From: Flammeovirgaceae bacterium
Lineage (GTDB): Bacteria; Bacteroidota; Bacteroidia; Cytophagales; Cyclobacteriaceae
DNA length: 64,000 bases
Reading direction: 5' to 3'
NCBI GenBank assembly: GCA_015180985.1
Contig: CP054185.1
Coordinates: 1,116,001-1,180,000, forward strand
In this document: piece by piece, positions 50,494-60,028 of the stretch
How positions within the stretch are numbered: position 1 is the stretch's first letter
How the letters are laid out: every line of letters begins with the position of its first letter
The notes under the pieces: generated by a model
The model's input: the letters and a program-made list of their open reading frames with translations, nothing else
Told to the model about the DNA's origin: nothing
Databases searched by the model: none
Position numbers and translations under genes: made by a program

Positions 50494-51334
50494 AAAATCC
50501 TTTCCCGCACTTCCTGCCGTGATGCCCGGCATCTACTTTTCGTTGTTGTATACGGCTGGGCCGGAATTTTGACTCTTGATGAAAAGCGTTGTAGATGGAG
50601 GTGGTTACGGCAAAATTGGTATCCACGCCAATCAGGTCCATCAACTCGAACGGACCCATTTTAAATCCGCTGGACTTCATCAGCGAATCGATAGTTTTAA
50701 TATCGGCAACCTGCTCTTCAAGCATCTTCAGCGCCTCCACATAATAATGCCGGGCTACCCGGTTAACGATAAAGCCCGGACTATCTTTTGCCAGAACGGC
50801 AATTTTTTGAATGCTTTGTGAAAAGGCCAGCAGGTGTGAAACGGTTTCATCCGATGTCAAAGTTCCGCTTATTACTTCAACCAGTTTCATTACAGGTGCC
50901 GGGTTAAAAAAATGAAGACCGGCAAACCGGGTTGGATTTTCCAACACGGAAGCAATTTGAGTAACAGGTATGGACGAGGTGTTTGTGGTAAGGATAGCAG
51001 CCGGGCCATTAACTTCGTCAAGGGTTTTAAAGAGCTGCTGCTTCACCTCCAGATTTTCAGCAACAGCTTCGATGATCAAATCGGCTCTCAGGTCATTCAG
51101 CTTTTCAACTGCCAGTATTTTGGTGAGGGCCTGACTTTTTCCCTCCAGTTTCAGTTTACCTTTGTTCACCAGGTTATCCAAAACCTGCTCTATTGCTTTC
51201 AACCCCTTTTCAGCGAGTGGTTTAGAAACATCATACAACAAAACCGTATACCCGTTAAGTGCACACACCTGGGCAATTCCCTGCCCCATGGTACCGGCAC
51301 CGGCTATGCCAACCGTTTTAATGGTAATCGTCAT
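50477..51334 (-). CDS. 3-hydroxybutyryl-CoA (3-hydroxyacyl-CoA) dehydrogenase
   Basis: This 285-residue NAD-dependent dehydrogenase of fatty-acid/butyrate metabolism has the Rossmann motif GIAGAGTMGQGIAQV (~9-23), TNTSSIPVTQIA, and the catalytic GLHFFNPAPVMKLVEVI with the active His. Next come the substrate loop KDSPGFIVNRVARHYYVEAL and FKMGPFELMDLIGVD. The thiolase at 4846 could act in the same pathway but is far away. It overlaps pheS by 4 bases (ATGA), a purely genomic linkage. Confidence 0.93.
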   Translation of the reverse strand: MTITIKTVGIAGAGTMGQGIAQVCALNGYTVLLYDVSKPLAEKGLKAIEQVLDNLVNKGKLKLEGKSQALTKILAVEKLNDLRADLIIEAVAENLEVKQQLFKTLDEVNGPAAILTTNTSSIPVTQIASVLENPTRFAGLHFFNPAPVMKLVEVISGTLTSDETVSHLLAFSQSIQKIAVLAKDSPGFIVNRVARHYYVEALKMLEEQVADIKTIDSLMKSSGFKMGPFELMDLIGVDTNFAVTTSIYNAFHQESKFRPSRIQQRKVDAGHHGRKCGKGFYDYGK

Positions 51335-52353
51335 CCGATAACTGTATGAAATTGTTTTAAAAACCGAACATCATTTTCAGAAAACAAGCGCAGATCATTT
51401 ATCTGGTAGCGCAGCATGGCCACCCGTTCGATGCCCATGCCGAAGGCAAAACCGGTAAATTCTTCCGGATCGATGTTACAGTTGCGCAATACGTTGGGAT
51501 GGACCATGCCGGAACCGGCAATTTCTACCCAGCCGGAATATTTGCACACATTACAGCCTGTGCCTTTACAGATAAGGCAGGTAATGTCAATTTCGGCACT
51601 CGGTTCAGTAAACGGAAAAAAGGACGGACGAAAACGAATCCGGATGTCCTTCCCGAACATCTCTTTGGCAAAATGATAGAGCGTTTGCTTCAGGTCGGCA
51701 AAGCCCACGTTTCTATCAACGTACAGTCCTTCAACCTGATGGAAGAAACAATGCGCCCGAGCCGAGATGGCTTCGTTGCGGTAAACCCGCCCCGGCATGA
51801 TAGCGCGGAGGGGAGGTTTTTCATTTGTCATCAGGCGTATCTGCACATTGGATGTATGTGTGCGCAACAGCACATCCGGATTTTTGCTGATAAAAAACGT
51901 ATCCTGCATTTCGCGGGCCGGGTGATTCTCCGGAAAATTAAGTGCTGTAAAGTTGTGCCAGTCGTCTTCAATCTCCGGCCCATCGGCCACATTAAACCCC
52001 AGCCGTTCAAAAATTTCAATAATCCGGTTACGGGTAAGGCTTAACGGATGCAGGTTACCGATTTTGTTGGGGATGGGCGGAAGCGTGAGATCGGGAATGC
52101 TCAGGTCCTTCACCTGGCTTTCAAGTGCGCTGGTCAGTGCACCAAATTTAGCTTCGGCTGATTGTTTGAGGTCATTCAGTATTTTACCGACTTTCTTTTT
52201 TTCTTCGGCTGGCACCTTTTTCAATTCATCAAACAATTCCGCGATGGCACCTTTCTTACTGATAAACTTTAACCGGAAATTTTCAACGGCATCGCGGCTG
52301 GTGGCGGTAAACTGTTGTACTTCCTTTAGCAGTTGCTGTATGCGTTCTTCCAT
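51331..52353 (-). CDS. pheS: Phenylalanine--tRNA ligase alpha subunit
   Basis: PheS is the catalytic subunit of the alpha2-beta2 phenylalanyl-tRNA synthetase. The 340-residue protein has an N-terminal coiled coil (~1-85), motif 1 around HPLSLTRNRIIEIFERLGFN, motif 2 RPSFFPFTEPSAEIDI and motif 3 FGMGIERVAMLRYQINDLR. Four cysteines in ITCLICKGTGCNVCKYSG form an inserted knuckle seen in some PheS proteins. The beta subunit is not in the window, so the two genes are unlinked here. TACTTTTG (52365-52372, minus) may be the -7 box. Confidence 0.96.
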   Translation of the reverse strand: MEERIQQLLKEVQQFTATSRDAVENFRLKFISKKGAIAELFDELKKVPAEEKKKVGKILNDLKQSAEAKFGALTSALESQVKDLSIPDLTLPPIPNKIGNLHPLSLTRNRIIEIFERLGFNVADGPEIEDDWHNFTALNFPENHPAREMQDTFFISKNPDVLLRTHTSNVQIRLMTNEKPPLRAIMPGRVYRNEAISARAHCFFHQVEGLYVDRNVGFADLKQTLYHFAKEMFGKDIRIRFRPSFFPFTEPSAEIDITCLICKGTGCNVCKYSGWVEIAGSGMVHPNVLRNCNIDPEEFTGFAFGMGIERVAMLRYQINDLRLFSENDVRFLKQFHTVIG

Positions 52354-52384
52354 CGTTAAAAACTCAAAAGTACAATTTTAAGGT

Positions 52385-53464
52385 TTACGTAATTACCCGG
52401 TCATCATCCGCATCGGTTTTTTGTACACGCTTGCTGATGAGGCGGTCCAGCAAAATACTTAGTAAAACAGAAGCCAAAACAATACCCGGTAACAGGTAAT
52501 TATCATTGGTGTTCCTGAAGAAAACGCTGATGACGATAAATAACCATTGCACCAGTCCAAGTAAAAGGGTTGTGCCCCTGTGCGATAAACCCAGGCGCAT
52601 AATGCTGTGATGAATGTGGCTCTTATCGGGTGTAAAAGGCGATTGCCTGCGGGCGATGCGGATGAGAAAAATACGTAACGTATCGGCCAGAGGAATGATC
52701 AGTACACTGACAGCGGGTGAAACCGAGCCTGTAAAACGAACCGGGTGCGAAGCTGGTAAATTGAAATTGTAATCAATAAAATGAATGGCAAAAATGGCCA
52801 GTGTCATACCGATTACCAAGGCTCCCGTATCGCCCATAAACACCTCCGAGGGCTCCCAGTTAAAAATCAGGAAAGCAATAATTGATCCGAACAAACCGAA
52901 TGCGAGAATGGCATAGGTGGTATCACCGGCAATAAAAAACCAGGTACCGAAAGCAAGTAATGCAATAGCCGCGATAAAACCGGCCAGACCGTCTAAACCG
53001 TCAATCAGATTGAAAGAGTTGGTTATAACTATAATGGTAAAAATCGTAATCAAATAGCTCAAAGCTTCCGGAATGCCGTACAGCCCAAAAATGCCGTAGA
53101 ACGATTTCAGCCGGAGGTCAAGTAAAAAAACCAGGGTGCCTGCCGCCAGCAGTTGCCCGAGTAATTTCATATACGGTTTTAGCGGAACCAAATCATCGCG
53201 TACGCCAATAAAGAAAATTACAAACTGGGCGATGAGGATGTAGCGGATGTCTTTCCAGAGACTGATATCAACCCAGATTAATGATGCAATGGTGAAACCA
53301 AGGAAAATGGCAATGCCTCCCATGGAGGGAGTAATTTTTTTATGGATTTTGCGCCTGCCCGGAATATCCACCAGGTTTTTTTCCAGCGAGTACTTGATGA
53401 TCACGGGAATGATCAGAAAGCAGATGACAAAGGAGGTGACGGCAGCCGCTAACAGAATGGCCAT
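52385..53464 (-). CDS. MraY/WecA-like undecaprenyl-phosphate glycosyl-1-phosphate transferase
   Basis: This 359-residue polytopic membrane protein with about ten or eleven helices is of the polyprenyl-phosphate hexose-1-P transferase family. Motifs are RKIHKKITPSMGGIAI near the N-terminus, the catalytic region NSFNLIDGLDGLAGFIAAIA and the cytosolic loop EVFMGDTGALVIG. A late loop has PDKSHIHHSIMRLGLSHR, typical of the WecA branch rather than MraY. It probably starts a lipid-linked surface glycan. Last gene of the glycan cluster, 49 bases after the aminotransferase; TACTTTTG at 53487-53494 on the minus strand may give it a separate promoter. Confidence 0.9.
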   Translation of the reverse strand: MAILLAAAVTSFVICFLIIPVIIKYSLEKNLVDIPGRRKIHKKITPSMGGIAIFLGFTIASLIWVDISLWKDIRYILIAQFVIFFIGVRDDLVPLKPYMKLLGQLLAAGTLVFLLDLRLKSFYGIFGLYGIPEALSYLITIFTIIVITNSFNLIDGLDGLAGFIAAIALLAFGTWFFIAGDTTYAILAFGLFGSIIAFLIFNWEPSEVFMGDTGALVIGMTLAIFAIHFIDYNFNLPASHPVRFTGSVSPAVSVLIIPLADTLRIFLIRIARRQSPFTPDKSHIHHSIMRLGLSHRGTTLLLGLVQWLFIVISVFFRNTNDNYLLPGIVLASVLLSILLDRLISKRVQKTDADDDRVIT

Positions 53465-53513
53465 AAACAGGTTACAGGTCTTCGCTCAAAAGTAAGGATT
53501 AAATCGGAGGGGG

Positions 53514-54629
53514 CTACCGGCTGTGCCGGTTAAAAAAATCGGATATAGCTGAACAGACAGCGGTTACCTCTTCGGGAGTTAGTTCCGGGAAAACCGGCAG
53601 TGAAAGCACTTCGTGCTGAAGTGCATGTGTAACCGGGAAGTCCGCTGGCTTGAGCCCGAAGTGACGGTAAGCCGGTGTAAAGGGCAGGCCAAGCGGATAA
53701 TGAACAGATGTTTCAAAACCTTTTTCTTCAAGAAATTTCTTTAACGCATCACGGAAGGGTGTGCGCAAGCAATAAATATGAAAGACATGGTTAGTGCCTG
53801 GTCGGATTTGTGGCAGGGTCAATCCGGTAATTTCACGCAGGGTGTTTGTGTAGAGCGAAGCAATTGCACTTCTTTGGTTATTCCACTTGCTGAGGTGTCG
53901 GAGTTTTACCGATAGGAAAGCGGCTTGCAGGGCATCCATCCGGCTGTTGGTTCCTTCGATAAGGTGAACATCTTTTTCAAGGGCGCCATGATTGGCTAAT
54001 CTCCGGATGCGCCCGGCCAGTTGCGGGTCGCGTGTAAGCACACAACCGGCATCGCCATAGGCGCCCAGGTTTTTGGTGGGGTAAAAACTGTATGCTGCTG
54101 CAATACCAAAAGTTCCTGCCAAAGATCCATTTTCTAATGTGCCATGTGCCTGGGCACAATCTTCAATCAGGCAGAGGCCATGTTGATCACAGATTTTTTT
54201 CAGTTCATTTACCGGGGCTGCCTGCCCGTACAAGTGTACCGCAATAAGGGCTTTTGTTTTGGATGTGATTTTTTGTTGAACTGTTTCCGGAGTCAACGTG
54301 TAGTAGTGCGGGTGAACATCGCAAAAAACAAGGTTTAATCCGGCCAGCGTAACAGGCTCTGCGGAGGCAATGCACCCCCAAGCGGGAACAATAACTTCTG
54401 AACCGGCCGGTAAATCCAGTGCCTTCAGTATCAGAAAAAGTGCATCGGTGCCGTTGCCGGTGCTGATGCAGTGTGGCACTCCGGCATACTCAGCAAACTG
54501 CTTTTCAAAATTGATTACGGTTGTTCCGCCAATGAAGCGTGAAGAGGCAAACACATGGTTTATAGCTTCATCAATTTCATTTTTGATGGACTGGTATTGC
54601 CGTTGCAAATCGAAGAACGGGATGCGCAT
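53514..54629 (-). CDS. DegT/DnrJ/EryC1/StrS sugar aminotransferase
   Basis: This 371-residue PLP-dependent enzyme transfers an amino group to a nucleotide 4- or 3-keto sugar. Motifs are GTDALFLILKALDLPAGSEV, AVHLYGQAAPV, EDCAQAHG, and the PLP-lysine loop YSFYPTKNLGAYGDAG. Together with the adjacent dehydrogenases and epimerases it points to an amino sugar in the surface polysaccharide. It follows galE by 1 base. Confidence 0.92.
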   Translation of the reverse strand: MRIPFFDLQRQYQSIKNEIDEAINHVFASSRFIGGTTVINFEKQFAEYAGVPHCISTGNGTDALFLILKALDLPAGSEVIVPAWGCIASAEPVTLAGLNLVFCDVHPHYYTLTPETVQQKITSKTKALIAVHLYGQAAPVNELKKICDQHGLCLIEDCAQAHGTLENGSLAGTFGIAAAYSFYPTKNLGAYGDAGCVLTRDPQLAGRIRRLANHGALEKDVHLIEGTNSRMDALQAAFLSVKLRHLSKWNNQRSAIASLYTNTLREITGLTLPQIRPGTNHVFHIYCLRTPFRDALKKFLEEKGFETSVHYPLGLPFTPAYRHFGLKPADFPVTHALQHEVLSLPVFPELTPEEVTAVCSAISDFFNRHSR

Positions 54630-54630
54630 A

Positions 54631-55650
54631 TCAGCGGCTTAGTTTCTGTTGCCAGGCCCAGGCATGAACCAATGCATCTTCGGGTGTGAAGCGCGGCTTC
54701 CAGTTCATCATCCGGTTTATTTTTTCGGGGTTGGCGTACACTTTCTCCACATCGCCCGGCCTGCGCGGCCCGATGCGGAACGGAAGTTTGGCCCCGGTTT
54801 TACGAATGAATGCGTTAACCAATTGAAGCACGGATACCCCGATGCCGGTACCCACATTGAATGCTTCGTATAAGGCAGCGGTTTTTGTTGCCTGGAGCCA
54901 GGCCAGTGCCTTTACGTGGGCTGCGGCCAGATCAACCACGTGAATGAAATCGCGGATGCACGAACCATCGGGTGTGTTGTAGTCGTTGCCAAAAACAATC
55001 AGTTTATCGCGCAAGCCGGCAGCGGTTTGTGTAATGTAGGGCACCAGGTTGTTGGGTGTGCCGATGGGCATTTCGCCAATGAGGGCCGAAGGATGAGCGC
55101 CAATGGGGTTGAAGTAACGAAGTGAGATGATGCGAAAGCCGGTTTTATAAACATCTTCCAGAATCTGTTCGCAGATTTGCTTGGTTAGCCCATAGGGTGA
55201 TTCGGCTTTTTTAAAAGGCGCCTGTTCGTCCACCGGTATCCTGTCGGGCTGGCCGTACACGGTACAGGATGAGGAGAAGATAAAATCTTTTACATGCTGT
55301 TCGCGCATCACCTGCAACACGGTAATCAGTGAACCGATGTTGTTTTCGTGGTATTCAAGCGGCTTTTGTACCGACTCGCCCACGGCCTTTAGAGCGGCAA
55401 AGTGCATCACACCGGCAATGCTTTCTTTACGAAACAGGTCGGTGAGAAACGTTTTATCGCGGCAATCGCCTTTATAAAAGTTTACTTGTTTACCGGTAAT
55501 TTTTTCAATCCCGTTAATCAGGGTCATGTCGCTGTTAAACAGATTGTCGATTATTGCAACCTCATAGCCTGCATTTATCAGTTCAACAACGGTATGAGCC
55601 CCGATGTATCCGGCCCCGCCTGTAACCAGTATTTTTTTTGAACCGCTCAT
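54631..55650 (-). CDS. galE: UDP-glucose 4-epimerase
   Basis: This 339-residue extended SDR enzyme interconverts UDP-glucose and UDP-galactose (or the N-acetyl forms). The NAD motif is VTGGAGYIGAHTVVE at ~9-23. FSSSCTVYGQPDRIPVDE, catalytic YGLTK (Tyr-x-x-x-Lys), RYFNPIGAHPSALIGEMPIG and RDFIHVVDLAAAHV are classic GalE motifs. It is tightly packed between the nucleotide-sugar dehydrogenase and aminotransferase genes (1-base gaps). Confidence 0.94.
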   Translation of the reverse strand: MSGSKKILVTGGAGYIGAHTVVELINAGYEVAIIDNLFNSDMTLINGIEKITGKQVNFYKGDCRDKTFLTDLFRKESIAGVMHFAALKAVGESVQKPLEYHENNIGSLITVLQVMREQHVKDFIFSSSCTVYGQPDRIPVDEQAPFKKAESPYGLTKQICEQILEDVYKTGFRIISLRYFNPIGAHPSALIGEMPIGTPNNLVPYITQTAAGLRDKLIVFGNDYNTPDGSCIRDFIHVVDLAAAHVKALAWLQATKTAALYEAFNVGTGIGVSVLQLVNAFIRKTGAKLPFRIGPRRPGDVEKVYANPEKINRMMNWKPRFTPEDALVHAWAWQQKLSR

Positions 55651-55651
55651 G

Positions 55652-56908
55652 TCAGAGTCGTTCTGTAACTGCAGCCTTGTCTAAAAATCCTTTTACATCG
55701 TACACCACCGCACCCTGGGTTTTTATGTCGTTCAGGTTAAGCGATTTGAAATCGCTGTGACTTACCGTAAGTACAATGGCGTGGTATTTTTTTGTTGGCG
55801 CTGGAATTAACTCAAAGCCGTATTCGTGTTTAACTTCTGCAGCATCGGCCTGCGGGTCGTACACATCAACGTGGGTTCCAAAACTCTTCAGTTCATTGAT
55901 TACATCCACCACTTTGCTGTTTCGGATGTCCGGACAGTTTTCTTTAAATGTTATGCCCAGTACCAGGATGTTGCTGCCGTGAATCGGGAGTTTGTTTTGA
56001 GCCATCAGTTTAATTACGGTGTTGGCCACGTGTGCACCCATATTGTCGTTGATGCGCCTGCCGGCATTGATTACTTCCGGGTGGTAGCCCAGGCTTTCGG
56101 CTTTGTGGGTAAGGTAGTAGGGGTCAACGCCAATGCAATGGCCACCCACCAGGCCGGGTTTAAAGTTGAGGAAGTTCCACTTGGTGCCGGCTGCTTCCAG
56201 CACTTCGTGGGTATCAATGCCCATTTTTTCAAAAATCAGGGCCAGTTCGTTGACAAACGCGATGTTAATATCGCGCTGGGCATTTTCAATCACCTTGGCG
56301 GCTTCCGCTACTTTAATTGATGAGGCTTTGTGTGTACCGGCTTTAATAATCTTGCGGTAGAGCTGATCAACCTTTTCTGCCACTTCGGGGGTACTGCCGC
56401 TGGTGATCTTTTTTATAGTTGTAACACGGTGCTGCTTGTCGCCCGGGTTAATCCGCTCGGGCGAGTAGCCACAATAAAAGTCGATGTTATACTTAAGCCC
56501 GCTTTCTTTTTCCAGAACAGGCACACAATCTTCTTCGGTGCAGCCCGGATACACGGTTGATTCGTAGATGACAATATCGCCTTTCTTCAATACGCTGCCT
56601 ACTGTTTTGCTGGCGCTGATGAGCGGCCGCAGGTCGGGTTTTTTGTATTCATCTACCGGGGTGGGTACGGTTACGATAAAATAGTTTACCGGCTTCAGAT
56701 CATCAATGGAATGACTGTAGGTAAGTCGCGAGGCTTCCTTTAGTTCGTGGGGCTCTACTTCGCGGGTGCGGTCGTGGCCGGAGGTTAATTCGTCAATTCG
56801 CTCTTTATTGATATCAAAACCCACCACGTCCATTACTTTGCCGAACTCTACCGCCAGGGGCAAACCCACATAACCCAAACCTATAATTCCGATTTTCTCC
56901 ATGTTCAC
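55652..56908 (-). CDS. Nucleotide-sugar dehydrogenase (WbpA/TviB-like UDP-HexNAc 6-dehydrogenase)
   Basis: This 418-residue UDP-sugar dehydrogenase has the N-terminal Rossmann motif [46 protein letters not shown] and the catalytic Cys in [21 protein letters not shown]-terminal UDP-binding domain follows ([20 protein letters not shown]). The GDKQH pattern and overall sequence resemble TviB/WbpA, which make UDP-N-acetyl hexosaminuronic acids, more than Ugd. Its start overlaps the end of the epimerase gene by 4 bases. Confidence 0.92.
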   Translation of the reverse strand: MNMEKIGIIGLGYVGLPLAVEFGKVMDVVGFDINKERIDELTSGHDRTREVEPHELKEASRLTYSHSIDDLKPVNYFIVTVPTPVDEYKKPDLRPLISASKTVGSVLKKGDIVIYESTVYPGCTEEDCVPVLEKESGLKYNIDFYCGYSPERINPGDKQHRVTTIKKITSGSTPEVAEKVDQLYRKIIKAGTHKASSIKVAEAAKVIENAQRDINIAFVNELALIFEKMGIDTHEVLEAAGTKWNFLNFKPGLVGGHCIGVDPYYLTHKAESLGYHPEVINAGRRINDNMGAHVANTVIKLMAQNKLPIHGSNILVLGITFKENCPDIRNSKVVDVINELKSFGTHVDVYDPQADAAEVKHEYGFELIPAPTKKYHAIVLTVSHSDFKSLNLNDIKTQGAVVYDVKGFLDKAAVTERL

Positions 56909-57927
56909 GTAACGTTATAATACTCTTTATACCAGGTTACAAATTTTTCAATACCCGCTTCGATGGTGGTGTTTGGCTTAAAGCCGGCATCGCGCATCAG
57001 GTCGTTCACATCGGCAAAGGTTTCGGGCACATCACCATCCTGAATAGGTAAAAAGTTTTTAACGGCTTTGCGTTGCAATTTTTGTTCGAGCACCTCAATA
57101 AAATGCATCAGCTCTACCGGCTTGTTGTTGCCGATGTTGTACAGCCGGTACGGAGCGAAGCTGGAGGAAGGATCAGGGTGCTTGCCTGTCCACGATGTAT
57201 CAGGTGTTGGGATTCGCGGCATCAACCGCACCATCCCTTCAACAATGTCGTCAATATAGGTGAAGTCGCGCTTCATTTTGCCGTTGTTATATACATCAAT
57301 CGGCTTGCCTTCCACAATGGCTTTGGTAAAGATAAACAAGGCCATATCAGGCCGGCCGTAGGGGCCGTAAACCGTAAAAAACCGAAGACCTGTTGTTGGC
57401 AACTTATAAAGTGCTGAGTAGGTATGCGCCATCAGTTCGTTCGCTTTTTTTGAAGCAGCATACAGCGATATGGGATGGTCAACATTATCGTGAACCGAGA
57501 AAGGCATTTTGGTATTGGCTCCGTACACCGAACTGGAGGAGGCGTAGAGGAGGTGTTCAATTTGTGTATGTCGGCAGGCCTCCAGGATGTTGAGAAACCC
57601 GTGCATATTGCTTTCGAGGTAAGCATACGGGTTAATGAGCGAGTAGCGTACACCGGCCTGGGCAGCCAGGTTTACCACGTAGTTAAAACGGTTTTCAGCA
57701 AAAAGCCTGTCAATGTTTTTCTTGTCGCACAGGTCAATGGCTTCGAAGCGAAACCCGGGAAGTGTTAAAAGGATGTCCAGACGGGATTGCTTGAGTTGCG
57801 CATCGTAGTACGTGTTCATGTTGTCGATGCCGGTTACGGCATACCCATCGTTTACCAGGCGTTTGCACAGGTGGAACCCGATGAAGCCCGCAGCCCCGGT
57901 AACCAGAATTGTTTTTTCAGAAGCCAT
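56905..57927 (-). CDS. NAD-dependent sugar epimerase (UDP-glucuronate 4-epimerase-like)
   Basis: This 340-residue extended SDR enzyme has NAD motif [47 protein letters not shown], catalytic YAASKKANE, and [20 protein letters not shown]. These motifs are the pattern of UDP-glucuronate (or UDP-GalNAcA) 4-epimerases of capsule clusters. First gene of the five-gene glycan operon. TAGCTTTG (57948-57955, minus) is a plausible -7 box 20 bases before the ATG at 57927. Confidence 0.92.
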   Translation of the reverse strand: MASEKTILVTGAAGFIGFHLCKRLVNDGYAVTGIDNMNTYYDAQLKQSRLDILLTLPGFRFEAIDLCDKKNIDRLFAENRFNYVVNLAAQAGVRYSLINPYAYLESNMHGFLNILEACRHTQIEHLLYASSSSVYGANTKMPFSVHDNVDHPISLYAASKKANELMAHTYSALYKLPTTGLRFFTVYGPYGRPDMALFIFTKAIVEGKPIDVYNNGKMKRDFTYIDDIVEGMVRLMPRIPTPDTSWTGKHPDPSSSFAPYRLYNIGNNKPVELMHFIEVLEQKLQRKAVKNFLPIQDGDVPETFADVNDLMRDAGFKPNTTIEAGIEKFVTWYKEYYNVT

Positions 57928-58016
57928 GTGCCTTTTAAAAAGGAGTGCAAAGCTAACAATTTATGGGCTGGAACCGCTATTTTGGGCTTAAATTGGCATA
58001 TAGGCCAACCTCCGGC

Positions 58017-58679
58017 ATGAAGAATATCATCACCCTGTTGCGCAAAGAATTTATTCTTGAACTGAGGCGTAAATCGGTTGTGGCCGGACTGGGCCTTTAC
58101 CTGTTCAGCCTGATTTTTATCTGTTACCTCACCTTTAGTTTGCGGCAACAAGCCATTAATGAAAACACCTGGGCTGCGTTGTTCTGGCTGGTCATTCTTT
58201 TTTCGGTGGTCAACAGCGTAGCCAAAAGTTTTATAGGCGAGCGCAAGGGTGTTTTTATTTACCTGTACTCGGTGGCCAGTGCGCAACAGATTATCTTATC
58301 GAAGATGATATACAACAGCCTGCTGGCCTTCTTGCTGTCGGTTACCGGGTATCTTCTTTTTGCGGTGTTCATTCATAATCCGGTAACCGATCAACTGCTT
58401 TTTGTTGTACTGTTGTTACTTGCATCAACCGGTTTTTCTGTTTCGCTCAGTCTTATTTCGGGCATTGCATCAAAAGCCAACAACAGCAACGTGCTGATGG
58501 CCGTTTTAAGTTTTCCGGTGGTTATCTCCATTTTATTAATGGCTGTTCGAACTACCGGCAATGTGCTGAACGGAATGGAGCGTGCGGCAAGCTATGATGA
58601 GTTGCTGAATTTGCTGGCAATAAATTGTATTGCCGGTGCGTTGGCGTACATCCTGTTCCCGTATATTTGGCGGAGTTGA
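58017..58679 (+). CDS. ccmB: Heme exporter CcmB
   Basis: CcmB is the membrane subunit of the CcmABC(D) system of cytochrome c maturation. The 220-residue protein has six transmembrane helices; the start MKNIITLLRKEFILELRRKS is the family N-terminus and QIILSKMIYNSLLAFLLSVT and ISLLMAVRTTGN-type segments follow the usual pattern. The ATG at 58017 is used; an in-frame ATG at 57963 adds 18 residues unlike the family. No ccmA lies upstream. Next comes ccmC after 45 bases. Confidence 0.92.
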   Translation: MKNIITLLRKEFILELRRKSVVAGLGLYLFSLIFICYLTFSLRQQAINENTWAALFWLVILFSVVNSVAKSFIGERKGVFIYLYSVASAQQIILSKMIYNSLLAFLLSVTGYLLFAVFIHNPVTDQLLFVVLLLLASTGFSVSLSLISGIASKANNSNVLMAVLSFPVVISILLMAVRTTGNVLNGMERAASYDELLNLLAINCIAGALAYILFPYIWRS

Positions 58680-58716
58680 CCTCACCCCTCCCGGTAGAAG
58701 GGAGTAGAAAAAAGTT
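58678..58716. repeat. Second copy of a short intergenic repeat
   Basis: GACCTCACCCCTCCCGGTAG then AAGGGAG is related to the repeat at 7234-7272 (shared GACCTCACCCC on the opposite strand, then a GGGAG return arm). It fills the short gap between ccmB and ccmC. Confidence 0.4.
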
Positions 58717-58724
58717 CCGGTTTA

Positions 58725-59381
58725 ATGAAAACATGGCTTAAAATAACTGCGATTGTTTTGCTCGGTTACGTTCACACAGCCGGCTTACTGATGGACGTAC
58801 CGCGGCTGAATATTTTGAATGAAACCATTCGGGCACTGTACTTTCATGTGCCCATGTGGTTTGGCATGGTGTTGTTGTATATCGGTTCGGTTTATTACGG
58901 CATACGGTACCTTCGCAATCCTGTTCATGAGTTCGACATCAAATCCGAAGCCTTTGCGCATGTGGGCACTGCGTTTGGCGTGCTCGGTATGATTACCGGC
59001 ATGCTGTGGGCCAACTACACGTGGGGTTCGCCCTGGCATGGCGACCCGAAGCAGAACGGTGCGGCCATCGCCCTGCTGGTGTACCTCGCTTATTTTGTAC
59101 TGCGCGGCTCGCTTGACAACCCCGAACAACGCGCGCGGCTGAGCGCAGTGTACAACATCTTTGCGTTTGCCGCGATGATTCCTCTGATTTTTATTATTCC
59201 CCGGCTTACCAGCAGCATGCACCCGGGCAGCGGGGGCAATCCGGGCTTTAATGCGTACGACCTCGACAGCCGGATGCGTTGGGTTTTTTACCCCGCTGTA
59301 GCGGGATGGTTTTTGGTGGGGTTGTGGATTACTTCCATTCGTGTGCGACTACGCTGTATTGCCGAAGAGGTGAGTAATTGA
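58725..59381 (+). CDS. ccmC: Cytochrome c assembly protein CcmC/CcsA family
   Basis: This 218-residue protein has six transmembrane helices and the heme-handling WWD domain, here YTWGSPWHGDPKQNGAAIAL; the third Trp of the usual W-x-x-x-W-x-W-D is replaced by Gly. His ligands FHVPMW and SSMHPG flank it on the periplasmic side. It should place heme on CcmE together with CcmB. The following CcmD-family gene is separated by a toxin-antitoxin pair. Confidence 0.92.
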   Translation: MKTWLKITAIVLLGYVHTAGLLMDVPRLNILNETIRALYFHVPMWFGMVLLYIGSVYYGIRYLRNPVHEFDIKSEAFAHVGTAFGVLGMITGMLWANYTWGSPWHGDPKQNGAAIALLVYLAYFVLRGSLDNPEQRARLSAVYNIFAFAAMIPLIFIIPRLTSSMHPGSGGNPGFNAYDLDSRMRWVFYPAVAGWFLVGLWITSIRVRLRCIAEEVSN

Positions 59382-59423
59382 GGTGGTTTCGAATTTTATT
59401 AATTTGCAGTTTGTTTTCAAGCC

Positions 59424-59654
59424 ATGAGTAATTCAATAACCATAAAAATAAAGGAGAACGGTAAATTTGCCAGGCTGATAACATTATTGAAAGAGCTTGA
59501 TTATATCGAAATTAAGCCGGTAAATAAGATGGAGAGAAGATCTAGAAATAAAGCAGAGTCTATCAATGCTGATTTTTTTTCGATTGCAGGGTTATGGCAC
59601 AACCGTAAAATATCCGCCACGGAAATCCGTAAGCGAGCATGGCCGGCAAGGTGA
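59424..59654 (+). CDS. Putative antitoxin partner of the VapC-type toxin
   Basis: This 76-residue protein begins with a short beta segment (SNSITIKIKENGKFARLITL) and ends with a basic helix and unstructured tail (AGLWHNRKISATEIRKRAWP), as in small antitoxins encoded before PIN-domain toxins. Its 3' end overlaps the toxin start by 16 bases. The family name is not recognised; the antitoxin role is inferred from position, size and overlap. Confidence 0.7.
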   Translation: MSNSITIKIKENGKFARLITLLKELDYIEIKPVNKMERRSRNKAESINADFFSIAGLWHNRKISATEIRKRAWPAR

Positions 59655-60028
59655 TTCTTTGTGATACGAACATTATTATTGAGTTGCTTAAGGGTAATTC
59701 GGTAATCACGAATGAGTTAAAAAAAATTGGTCAGGCCCGTATCGCAGTAAGTTCGGTAACGGTAGCCGAGTTGATGTTTTGGGCGTTAAACCAGAGCGAA
59801 CTTAAAAAGATAATGCGGGCAATACATGCAATCCAGACGTTCCATGTGGATGAAGAGATATCTGTGAAGTCGCTGGACTTAATTATGGCATACGGACTTA
59901 GCCATAAGTTGGATGTGCCCGATTCATTGATTGCGGCAACTGCACTGATGAAGGGATGTAGATTATTTACATTGAATGTTAAAGATTTTCGTTTTATCAA
60001 ATCGTTAAACCTGTATTCATCGTCTTAA
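59639..60028 (+). CDS. VapC-type PIN domain ribonuclease toxin
   Basis: This 129-residue PIN domain has the acidic metal-binding residues Asp9 (ILCDTNIII), Glu44 (VTVAELMFWAL), Asp95 (LDVPDSLIAATA) and Asp116 (LNVKDFRFI). These four positions are the VapC catalytic set, so the nuclease should be active. The closing segment GCRLFTLNVKDF is typical. It overlaps the antitoxin gene at the 5' end and shares its last base region with the CcmD-family gene (stop/start TAATG). Confidence 0.88.
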   Translation: MAGKVILCDTNIIIELLKGNSVITNELKKIGQARIAVSSVTVAELMFWALNQSELKKIMRAIHAIQTFHVDEEISVKSLDLIMAYGLSHKLDVPDSLIAATALMKGCRLFTLNVKDFRFIKSLNLYSSS

